From positions 202,494 to 266,493 of the forward strand of contig JBAZBK010000005.1 in the NCBI GenBank assembly GCA_041671505.1: a stretch of 64,000 bases of DNA, given 5' to 3'. Below are positions 18,331 through 25,508 of this stretch, piece after piece (position 1 is the stretch's first letter; each line of letters begins with the position of its first letter). A program made the position numbers and the translations under genes. The notes beneath the pieces are model-generated. The model ran no database searches. It saw only the letters and a program-made list of their open reading frames with translations, and was not told where the DNA came from. This DNA is from JACPDH01 sp041671505 (lineage in GTDB: Bacteria > Acidobacteriota > Thermoanaerobaculia > Gp7-AA8).

Positions 18331-18556
18331 GCGCGAGAGGCGAGAGGCGAAAGGCGATGAGCAGGCAGTGCTGAGTGCGCTCCGCGCCGCTTCATGTGGC
18401 GCAGGCACTCTTGCCTGCGCGCCGCCGAAGGCGGCCGTGAGATCGCAACCCCGCTCCATGCGGCGCTTCGCGCCGCGCGCAGACAGGAGTGTCTGCGCCA
18501 CATGCCTCCAGGTCGTCACCCGAAACACGGATCCTGCCTGCTCATCGCCTATCGCC
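18331..18556. repeat. Composite repeat: GCGAGAGG shells around a CAGGCACTC palindrome
   Basis: Shell units at 18331-18366, complementary shell at 18537-18556. The core (18394-18503) starts TGTGGCGCAGGCACTCTTGC and ends with the complement-like GACAGGAGTGTCTGCGCCAC, with inner GCCGCCGAAGGCGGC and GGCGCTTCGCGCC hairpins. The core recurs at 45630-45783 and 53204-53319 and as a half at 48067-48105. Confidence 0.8.
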
Positions 18557-19085
18557 TCACGTCCGCGCTCAATATCCGCTCGATTTGGCGTGCGTGGCGC
18601 GACGCGTGCGCGACCATGAAGTCGAGCGCCGCTTCCAGTGTCATCGGGCCGGCGTAGGGATGCTTGAAGAGGCAGGTGCCGAGGAGCGAGTCGGGAATCG
18701 AATCGAGGAGCGAAGCCAGCTCCGCGCGCACGCGCGCCCACTGCGCGCGCAGCTCGCCGGGATCCGAGTTGTCGGGGACCGTTGCCACGACTTCGGGTGC
18801 GCGGAAGCTGAACGGGGCGTTCATCGCCGCGACGATGAGCTTCGCCATCAATTTCTGCTTCAGCCGTGCGGGGCGGAGCTGTGATGGATCGGATCTCTTT
18901 TTCGACACGTAGCCAACGGTGCGCGTCTCGGCAAGCACGATGTGGCTGATCACCTGGGCGACGGACCATCGGCCCGGCTCGGGCTGCCTGTTGAGCGACT
19001 CCGGAGCGAGGCCGTCGATGCGTGACTCGACGCCACGGCGAATCACTTCCAGCTTTTCGAAACGAACCCCGATTCTCTCGTTCAT
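18549..19085 (-). CDS. DinB-family protein
   Basis: 178 residues. Four-helix DinB/YfiT-like fold signature: GRWSVAQVISHIVLAE with the first metal His, and a C-terminal FMVAHASRHARQIERIL with the other two histidines. Such proteins bind a divalent metal and often act as thiol-dependent transferases; the substrate here is unknown. Start ATG 19085 has GAGGGGCGGG. It is divergent from coaA with about 70 bases between. Confidence 0.85.
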   Translation of the reverse strand: MNERIGVRFEKLEVIRRGVESRIDGLAPESLNRQPEPGRWSVAQVISHIVLAETRTVGYVSKKRSDPSQLRPARLKQKLMAKLIVAAMNAPFSFRAPEVVATVPDNSDPGELRAQWARVRAELASLLDSIPDSLLGTCLFKHPYAGPMTLEAALDFMVAHASRHARQIERILSADVRR

Positions 19086-19153
19086 CCCGCCCCTCGCGCC
19101 TTCGTTGCGTCTGTCGTATCCTTCACGCGGAATTTAGCAGCGTCCGCGCGCCA

Positions 19154-20092
19154 ATGCACACGAAAACCGAGCCCTCGTTCTCGCCCTACCTCGAATTCTC
19201 CCGCGACCAGTGGGCGGCGCTCCGCGCCAACACGCGCCTCACGCTTACCGAGGGGGACCTTGCCGACCTCCGCGGAATCAACGAGTTGATCTCGCTCGAG
19301 GAGGTGGCCCAGATTCACCTTCCCCTCTCGCGCCTCCTCAACCTTCACATCTCGGCGACTCAGGATCTCCACAAAGTCACCTCCGCGTTTCTCGGGAGGC
19401 TGTCGGGTCGCACGCCCTACGTGATCGGAATCGCGGGAAGCGTCTCCGCCGGCAAGAGCACCGTCTCGCGCATCCTCCAGGCGCTGCTGTCGCGCTGGCC
19501 CCAGCACCCGAAGGTCGCGCTGGTGACGACCGACGGCTTTCTCATGCCTAACGCCGAGCTGGAACGGCGCGGGATCATGCAGCGCAAGGGATTCCCGGAG
19601 AGCTACGAAGTCGGCAAGCTCATACAGTTCGTGTCGGAGGTCAAGTCGGGCCGTTCGCCGGTGGCGGCGCCCGTCTACTCGCATCTCACCTACGACATCG
19701 TCCCGGGAGAGATGCAGATCGTCGACTCCCCCGACATCCTGATCGTCGAGGGGCTCAACGTTCTGCAGACCGGAGGAGGGCGGACGGCGTTCGTCTCCGA
19801 CTTCTTCGATTTCTCGATCTACGTCGACGCGCAGGAAGACGATCTCGTGCAGTGGTTCCTCGCGCGCTTCGCGCGCCTTCGCGAAACGGCATTCCTCGAC
19901 CCCCGATCGTACTTTCACAAGTTCGCGGAAATGCCCGAGTCCGAAGCGCTCGGAATCGCGCGAAGGGTATGGGACACGATCAACCTCGTGAATCTCCGCG
20001 AGAACATCGAGCCGACCCGCGAGCGCGCCCAGCTCATCCTCGAGAAGGGCCCCAACCACATCGTGCAGCAGATCCGGCTCCGGAAGATGTGA
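19154..20092 (+). CDS. coaA: Pantothenate kinase, type I
   Basis: 312 residues from ATG 19154, the usual length; the longer upstream frame lacks homology. P-loop GIAGSVSAGKST (about 98-109), then TTDGFLMPNAELERRGIMQRKGFP-like region (about 130-150), YDIVPGE and the C-terminal GPNHIVQQIRLRKM are all classic CoaA. It phosphorylates pantothenate, the first and controlling step of coenzyme A synthesis, in the cytosol. Single gene, followed by repeats. Confidence 0.95.
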   Translation: MHTKTEPSFSPYLEFSRDQWAALRANTRLTLTEGDLADLRGINELISLEEVAQIHLPLSRLLNLHISATQDLHKVTSAFLGRLSGRTPYVIGIAGSVSAGKSTVSRILQALLSRWPQHPKVALVTTDGFLMPNAELERRGIMQRKGFPESYEVGKLIQFVSEVKSGRSPVAAPVYSHLTYDIVPGEMQIVDSPDILIVEGLNVLQTGGGRTAFVSDFFDFSIYVDAQEDDLVQWFLARFARLRETAFLDPRSYFHKFAEMPESEALGIARRVWDTINLVNLRENIEPTRERAQLILEKGPNHIVQQIRLRKM

Positions 20093-20093
20093 C

Positions 20094-20256
20094 GCCGAGA
20101 GCGAAAGGCGACGAGGCGAGAGGCGATGGCAGGCCGCAGTAACGGATCAGAAACCTCTGACAACGAGGGTGAAACGCGACGGCGAGCCGGGAGGCTCTCC
20201 CTGTTCTTCGCGACTCAGCGTCGCCCGCTCTCGCCTCTCGCCTCTCGCCTGCCTCT
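20094..20256. repeat. GCGAGAGG shells between coaA and dtxR-like gene
   Basis: Shell units 20094-20135 and complementary units 20228-20256 flank about 90 unremarkable bases. The right shell abuts the stop of the DtxR-family gene. No gene inside. Confidence 0.7.
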
Positions 20257-20905
20257 ACGCTCTAACGTAAATCTCGCCGGCGACGTCCGCCTCGATCGCG
20301 AGCGCGGTCTCGCCGCACTGGATGACGACGGACGGTTTTCGCTGGAGCAGCTTCACGTTCGTACCGGGGACGACGCCCAGGGTCGCGAGACGGTTGAGCC
20401 GCGCGGCGGTCTTCGGAGCGATGAAGACGATCGGCGCGGTGGTGCCGATCGGAACGTCGATCAGCCGCGCGATCAGTGGCTCCACCTTCAGCTCGAAGAT
20501 GCTGCAGCACTTGCCACGCGGAATCGGCTTGCCGTGCGGACACTTCGGCGGATGGCCCATGAACGTGCAGACCCGATCGACCACGCGCTCGGTGAGCGCG
20601 TGCTCGAACTCGCACGCCGACTCCTCGGCCTCTGCGAGATCCGACCCCATCACCTCGTTGAAGAGCACCTCGGCGAGACGGTGCCGGCGCACGATCCCGC
20701 GCGCGCGCTCCTCGCCGGAAGGAAGCAGCGACAGCGTCGGAAGAAGCGTCACGTGACCGTCGTGAACGAGCCGGTCGATCGTTGCGCGCCTCTCCGCGGG
20801 CTCGAGCGACATCTTCATGTCGTCGGGCGAATGGAGCGCTTTCGCTCGCTCACGGTAGTACCAGAGGGTCTCGAGAACTTCGTCTTCGGGAGGATGGATC
20901 AGCAT
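20255..20905 (-). CDS. DtxR/MntR-family metal regulator with C-terminal FeoA domain
   Basis: 216 residues. An N-terminal winged-helix half (about 1-65) is followed by the metal-binding and dimerisation domain with RRHRLAEVLFNEV and ESACEFEHALTERVVD, which provide the expected Cys/Glu/His ligands, then CPHGKPIP, and an SH3-like FeoA domain (about 145-216, APIVFIAPKTAARLNRLATLG). It should repress transport genes when bound to Fe(II) or Mn(II). It is the third gene of the feoB operon, 25 bases after the Cys-rich gene, and no separate feoA is present, so this FeoA domain may be the only one at this locus. The insertion IPRGKCC adds cysteines not usual in the family. Confidence 0.88.
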   Translation of the reverse strand: MLIHPPEDEVLETLWYYRERAKALHSPDDMKMSLEPAERRATIDRLVHDGHVTLLPTLSLLPSGEERARGIVRRHRLAEVLFNEVMGSDLAEAEESACEFEHALTERVVDRVCTFMGHPPKCPHGKPIPRGKCCSIFELKVEPLIARLIDVPIGTTAPIVFIAPKTAARLNRLATLGVVPGTNVKLLQRKPSVVIQCGETALAIEADVAGEIYVRA

Positions 20906-20930
20906 GTCGGTTCAATCCTGTGGCACGGCA

Positions 20931-21137
20931 TCAGGCGCTCTCGCCCGGCGAGCGCAGGCCGAAGACCTTGCGAAGGAGGTTGGCGATGGTTCCCTCCTCC
21001 ACGAATTCGTACGCGCAGCGGGGGCAGCGCACCTTCGCGCAACCGGTCGACATTCCGCACGCAGCATGACAACCCGCGCCGTGGAACGCGTGCGTGCAGA
21101 GAGGACAGACGTAGTCGCGATCGTGCGTGTCGGTCAT
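20931..21137 (-). CDS. Small Cys-rich protein of the feo operon
   Basis: 68 residues with CPLCTHAFHGAGCHAACGM, STGCAKVRCPRCAYEF and a C-terminal helix (ANLLRKVFGL). Cys-rich zinc-ribbon or iron-sulfur style protein placed three bases after feoB and before the DtxR-like gene, the place FeoC holds in enterobacteria; it is not homologous in an obvious way. A role in ferrous transport or sensing is inferred from position only. Confidence 0.75.
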   Translation of the reverse strand: MTDTHDRDYVCPLCTHAFHGAGCHAACGMSTGCAKVRCPRCAYEFVEEGTIANLLRKVFGLRSPGESA

Positions 21138-21140
21138 TCG

Positions 21141-23204
21141 TCAGCCCCCGAGATTCAGATTGAGCGTCGTGAGGATCGAGTTCATTGCCCAGCCGATTCC
21201 GAAAGAGTACACCACGATGAATCCGGCCATGCCGAGTCCGACCTTGAGCCCGCGCTCTTTGACGATCATCAGGAAGTTCGCGACGCACGGGATGAAGAGC
21301 GTGATGATCGTGAGAGAGACGACCGTCTGAATTGGATTGAGCAGGCCGCCGCGCTGCATCATGAAGAGCCCGGCGGCGCCGTAGTCGCGCCGCAGGAACC
21401 CGATGATGAACGAGTTCGCCGCCTCGGCCGGGAGACCCAGCGCCCCGACGACCAGCGGAGAGAGCCAGTGCTGGAGGTTGATCAGAGCGCCGGTCAGGTC
21501 GAGCAGGTAGAGTGCGAGCGTGCCGACGATGAAGAGCGGCACCGCTTCACGCAGATACCACTCGGTTCTCGCCGCGACCTTGATCAGGATGTTCGAGATC
21601 TTCGGCGCGCGGATCGGCGGCACTTCGAGGACGAAGTCCGACGCCTCGCCCTTCACGATTTTCGACGACAGCCATCCGACGATGAAGATCGTCCCGCCGA
21701 TCGTGCCGGCCCAGATCGCTACCGCAAGGAAGCTCAACGGGCCGAGCATCGCCATGATCACGCCGAGCTGCGCCGAGCAGGGCACGCCGAGCGCGAGGAG
21801 CAGCGTGACGATGATCGCCTCCTTGCGCGTCTCGAGAACGCGCGTGGTGAGCGTCGCCATCGTGTCGCAGCCTAGCCCGAGCACCATCGGCAGCACCGCC
21901 TTGCCGTTGAGCCCCATCGTTCGGAACACGCGGTTGAGCATCACCGCGAGGCGCGGCAGGTAGCCGGAGTCCTCCAGCATCCCGAAGAAGATGAAGAACG
22001 TCGCCACCACCGGGAGCACGATCGCGATCGCGTACGTCAGCGCCATCGTGATCACGCCGTACGGCCCGACGAGCAGGTCGTGGACGAATTTCGCGAACGC
22101 GCCGATCCCGCCTACCGCTCCCGTCAGTTTGTACGCCGACGTCATCACGCCTTCTTCGATCAGGTGCGTGTGCGGGAACGGCGCGACGAAGTCGAACAGC
22201 TTCATCGCCCAGGGATTGATGTACGCGTTGAAGATGCTGTTCTCGACGAAGTCGACGAGAATCCCGGCGCCGAGCAGTCCGACGAACCAGTAAGCGAATG
22301 CGAGGACGGCGAAGAGGAACGGTACGCCCCATACGGGGTGCATCGTCATTGCGCCGAGCCACGCTCGCGTGCCGTCCATCTTGACGACCCGGCGAGAGTA
22401 GACCGCCTCCACGATCCGATCGACGATGAGGAGCCTGTCGCGATTGATCGCATACGAGAGAGGATCGGACACGTGCGACTGCACCTCGTCGCGGATCACC
22501 TCGACCTGTGCGATCTCTGCCTCGGTCAGGTGCTTGCGGAGAAAGGAGGAGATCGTCGCGTCACCGGAGAGAATCGCGACCGCGACGCCGCGGGGAGAAA
22601 CGCCAAGCTCCGGAAGCAGCTTCGAGATGCGCTCGATCCCCCGCTCGATCGGCAGGGCGAAGTTGGCCGTGAACGTGGAGAGCTTCGGTTTGACCGCAGC
22701 CTTCCTGAGCGCGTCGAGGTTCCAGCGGCGGAGGGCCGACGTCGCCACGACGTTGATGCCAAGCGTCTTCGAGAGCGCGTCGACGTCGACGTCGATCCCG
22801 TGGTCGCTCGCCTCGTCGCTCATGTTCAGACAGAGCGTGAACGGCAGTCCGTATTCGGTGATCTGGAGGCTGAGCAGAAGAACGCGGCGAAGGCTTTTCA
22901 GGTCCCCTACCTGCACGATGTCGGCGCCCGGGGAGTCGAGCAGGATGTCACGCGCGACGCGCTCGTCCTCCGACTGCGGCACGAGCCCGTTCGTGCCGGG
23001 CGTGTCGACCACCTCGCGGGCTAGGCCATCGATCGTCGCAGGCGCCGAGGTGACTTCGACCGTCGTTCCTGGATAGTTCGAGACGGTCACGTACCGCCCC
23101 GTCATCGCGCCGAAGATCACCGACTTCCCGACGTTCGGGTTGCCGATGAGGATCAGCCTGCGGGAGCTTCGTCCGGTTTCCTGCTGTATCGGGTCTGCTG
23201 TCAT
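21141..23204 (-). CDS. feoB: Ferrous iron transporter FeoB
   Basis: 687 residues. G domain with GNPNVGKS, DTPG and NMSD (G4), a helical GDI-like region, and a membrane part with the two Gate motifs: PVVATFFIFFGMLEDSGYLPRL-like block and GCDTMATLTTRVLE, GVPCSAQLGVIMAML. Imports Fe(II) through the inner membrane, driven or gated by GTP. First gene of an operon with a Cys-rich protein and a DtxR-FeoA regulator. A 17-base dyad lies seven bases before the start and could let a DtxR-type repressor block it. Confidence 0.95.
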   Translation of the reverse strand: MTADPIQQETGRSSRRLILIGNPNVGKSVIFGAMTGRYVTVSNYPGTTVEVTSAPATIDGLAREVVDTPGTNGLVPQSEDERVARDILLDSPGADIVQVGDLKSLRRVLLLSLQITEYGLPFTLCLNMSDEASDHGIDVDVDALSKTLGINVVATSALRRWNLDALRKAAVKPKLSTFTANFALPIERGIERISKLLPELGVSPRGVAVAILSGDATISSFLRKHLTEAEIAQVEVIRDEVQSHVSDPLSYAINRDRLLIVDRIVEAVYSRRVVKMDGTRAWLGAMTMHPVWGVPFLFAVLAFAYWFVGLLGAGILVDFVENSIFNAYINPWAMKLFDFVAPFPHTHLIEEGVMTSAYKLTGAVGGIGAFAKFVHDLLVGPYGVITMALTYAIAIVLPVVATFFIFFGMLEDSGYLPRLAVMLNRVFRTMGLNGKAVLPMVLGLGCDTMATLTTRVLETRKEAIIVTLLLALGVPCSAQLGVIMAMLGPLSFLAVAIWAGTIGGTIFIVGWLSSKIVKGEASDFVLEVPPIRAPKISNILIKVAARTEWYLREAVPLFIVGTLALYLLDLTGALINLQHWLSPLVVGALGLPAEAANSFIIGFLRRDYGAAGLFMMQRGGLLNPIQTVVSLTIITLFIPCVANFLMIVKERGLKVGLGMAGFIVVYSFGIGWAMNSILTTLNLNLGG

Positions 23205-23210
23205 CGCGTT

Positions 23211-23227
23211 CTGAGAATTAATCTCAG
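23211..23227. promoter_or_regulatory. Dyad next to feoB, candidate metal-regulator operator
   Basis: CTGAGA-ATTAA-TCTCAG, perfect six-base arms, immediately upstream of feoB. Its size and AT-rich centre fit DtxR/MntR-type operators and the third gene of the operon encodes such a regulator. Regulation is inferred. Confidence 0.6.
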
Positions 23228-23314
23228 CTCCCGCAACGCAGAATACCCCCGTTCGCTTCCCGAGGCTATGACGAACGTCACTCCCCGCCCGGAGTTGCCC
23301 GGGAGGCGGTCCGA

Positions 23315-23785
23315 TTACCGCTCCGCAACCTCGACCGTCGACTCGAGGACGACCTCGCAGAGAACCGAGCGGGCGACGAGGCAGGCACGATGCGCATCGT
23401 CGAGCGCCTTTCGGACCGCTTCGACGGCCTCGGGATCGCTCACCACGACCCGCGGCTTCAGGACGACCTTCGTAAACCGGAAGCCGTCGTCGACGAATTC
23501 GAGCAGCCCTTCGGCTTCCGACTCGTACGAAGCAACGGGAAGCCCGAGCTTGATCGCGAACGAGACGAAGGTCATCAGCTGGCAGGAGTTGAGCGCCGCG
23601 ACGAAGAGGTCCTCGGGGGTCCAGACTCCCGCCTCACCCTTGAACTCCGGAGGGCTCGCGACACGGAACGGGATCTTGTCGCCCGAGTGCGAGATGCCGG
23701 CGCGCTGGCCGACCCAGGTGATTCCGGTGCGGTACGTGAAACTCTTGCGCCTGACTGCAGGCTTCTGCGTCCCCTGGTCCGTCAT
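23315..23785 (-). CDS. OsmC-family peroxidase
   Basis: 156 residues. OsmC/Ohr fold with the two redox cysteines in ALNSCQLMTFVSFA and DAHRACLVARSV, and a Glu-rich strand region between. These reduce organic hydroperoxides, usually with lipoyl or thiol donors. Ribosome site AAGGAGGA at ATG 23785. It follows the 7-haem cytochrome gene by 68 bases with a strong hairpin lacking a U-tract between, so read-through is possible. Confidence 0.88.
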   Translation of the reverse strand: MTDQGTQKPAVRRKSFTYRTGITWVGQRAGISHSGDKIPFRVASPPEFKGEAGVWTPEDLFVAALNSCQLMTFVSFAIKLGLPVASYESEAEGLLEFVDDGFRFTKVVLKPRVVVSDPEAVEAVRKALDDAHRACLVARSVLCEVVLESTVEVAER

Positions 23786-23808
23786 CCGATTCCTCCTTGA
23801 AACGGCAA

Positions 23809-23838
23809 CGCGCGGACGCCGGGGCGCCCGCGCGTTCG
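23809..23838. other. GC-rich hairpin between cytochrome and OsmC genes
   Basis: AACGCGCGG and CCGCGCGTT pair across about 12 bases. There is no clear U-tract on either strand, so it may be a processing or attenuating hairpin rather than a full terminator. Confidence 0.5.
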
Positions 23839-23853
23839 AGTTCCGTCAGTGCG

Positions 23854-25365
23854 CTACATCGTCGAGCCGGAATGGCAGTCGGTGCAGACCATCTCCTGCA
23901 TGTCGCCGAGGTCGACCGGATGGACGAACACGCTGTCGGGCGTTTCGATCATCATGCGACCCCCTTCCTGCTGGCGGAGCACGTTGTGGCAGAGGTTGCA
24001 ATCCTTGCTGAGGACCCTGCCGTCCTTCGACGCGTGCTGGTTGTCGTGGCAGCGGAAGCAACCGGCCGAATAGAGGTGCCCGAGGTTGTTCGGATGGACC
24101 TTCCAGTTGACGCGCATCTCGGGGAAGATCGTCTGCGTGAAGATCGCCTGCGTCGCCTTGACGGCCTGGTCGAGCTTCGCCCGGTCTTTCTGCATAAGCT
24201 CGGGATAGTTCTCCGAGTAGTACTTCTCGAGCTTCTGCTTGATCGAACCGACCGCCTCGTCGGTGGTCTTGTACTCGTCGTCGAGCACGTCCACCGCCTG
24301 CGCCTTGATGTAGGGAATGGAGCGATCGATCGCGTTGGAGAGCAAAGCCTGATCGACCGACTGGTCGGGCGCCCAGTAGATGTGCGTCGGGCGATTGTGG
24401 CAGCCGACGCAATCCATCTTCTTCGCCTTCGCTCCGGCGACCTGCTCGGGGGTCATCGCACCGTCACCCTGAAGGTAGTACTCCGTGACCTTGCCGGTCT
24501 TCTTCGACCTCACCTTCACGTACGGGATGATCTGGTGCTGACGATCGGCCGGAACGTAGGTGATCTCGTTGTCGATGTTCATGTGGTAGTGGATGCCGCC
24601 CGACTTCGAGCCGGTCGCGCGGCCGCCGCCTACCTTGATGAGCATCTGCGTCTCGCGCGGCGTGTTCGTCTCGTCATACCCGAAGTGGTTGAAGACCTTG
24701 AGCTGCGCGCCCCAGAATTTCTCGGGCCAGTGGCAGCTCTCGCAGGTCTCCTGCGCGGGGCGAAGGTTTTCGACGGGCGACTGAACGGGACGCGGATAGA
24801 TGTTCCGGGCAGTCGCGTAAAGCTGATAGGCGCCCGACAGTTTCGACTTCACGTACCAGTTCGCACCCTCGCCGACATGGCAACCCACGCAGCCGACCTT
24901 CGCGTGCGGCGACAGCTTGTAGGCGGTGTACTCGGGATGCATGATCTCGTGGCAGAGCGTGCCGCAGAAGGCGTCCGACTCGGTGTAATGAAAGGCCTTG
25001 TAGCTGCCGAGGATGCTGATCGAGAAGAAGATCACGGTGAAGCAGATCGTGAGGAAAAAGTTCCGAAGGTGACGGGGGTTGTTGAAGTCGATGACCGGAT
25101 ACCACCCCATGTCGGAGTCGTGCATCCGCCTGCGGCGCCGACGCTCCCGGATCATCCCGAACACGAAGAGAAGGAGGCCGAAGACGAGGAAGCCCGGGAT
25201 CACCGCGTAGGCCATGATTCCGACGTACGGATTCTCGTGGGTGCTCGACATCTCGATCATCACGAGGAACGCGATGTTCAGCGCGGCGATCAGGAAGATC
25301 AGCACGCCGATGCCGCTGATTACGTTTTTGTAGTACGGAATCCTCTTCGCGCTCGAATCAGTCAT
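23854..25365 (-). CDS. Membrane-anchored NapC/NirT-like heptahaem cytochrome c
   Basis: 503 residues from ATG 25365 (GGAGGAGAG site). Three hydrophobic segments near the N-terminus (about 15-38, 48-70, 100-122) precede a periplasmic domain with six CXXCH motifs (CVGCH, CESCH, CVGCH, CFRCH, CNLCH, CTDCH) plus one FCGTLCHEIMHPE, which is CX3CH. Such proteins pass electrons from menaquinol to periplasmic partners. The gene has its own upstream dyad (25416-25429), and a strong hairpin separates it from the 11-haem gene. Three anchor segments rather than the single one of NapC/NrfH suggest a distinct subfamily. Confidence 0.88.
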   Translation of the reverse strand: MTDSSAKRIPYYKNVISGIGVLIFLIAALNIAFLVMIEMSSTHENPYVGIMAYAVIPGFLVFGLLLFVFGMIRERRRRRRMHDSDMGWYPVIDFNNPRHLRNFFLTICFTVIFFSISILGSYKAFHYTESDAFCGTLCHEIMHPEYTAYKLSPHAKVGCVGCHVGEGANWYVKSKLSGAYQLYATARNIYPRPVQSPVENLRPAQETCESCHWPEKFWGAQLKVFNHFGYDETNTPRETQMLIKVGGGRATGSKSGGIHYHMNIDNEITYVPADRQHQIIPYVKVRSKKTGKVTEYYLQGDGAMTPEQVAGAKAKKMDCVGCHNRPTHIYWAPDQSVDQALLSNAIDRSIPYIKAQAVDVLDDEYKTTDEAVGSIKQKLEKYYSENYPELMQKDRAKLDQAVKATQAIFTQTIFPEMRVNWKVHPNNLGHLYSAGCFRCHDNQHASKDGRVLSKDCNLCHNVLRQQEGGRMMIETPDSVFVHPVDLGDMQEMVCTDCHSGSTM

Positions 25366-25415
25366 GCTTCTCTCTCCTCCCGGCGGATACTCACATGCCA
25401 ACTCCGCAATTCTAT

Positions 25416-25429
25416 GTGAGAGGTGTCAC
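25416..25429. promoter_or_regulatory. RTGA-N6-TCAY dyad upstream of the heptahaem cytochrome
   Basis: Plus strand GTGA-GAGGTG-TCAC, 51 bases before the start codon of the minus-strand gene. Matches the CRP/FNR/HcpR-style half-site spacing and the dyads at 30498, 40496 and 44911. Confidence 0.5.
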
Positions 25430-25459
25430 TCCGGGGTCACATCGATTTTGTGCATACAG

Positions 25460-25493
25460 GAACGCCGGGGTCGCTCCCGCGACCCCGGCGTTC
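25460..25493. other. Strong symmetric hairpin between cytochrome genes
   Basis: AACGCCGGGGTCGC and GCGACCCCGGCGTT pair perfectly around four bases. No U-tract on the minus strand, on which the 11-haem gene ends 16 bases earlier. Probably limits read-through or protects mRNA ends. Confidence 0.6.
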
Positions 25494-25508
25494 ATCTGAC
25501 CTTCAGGA

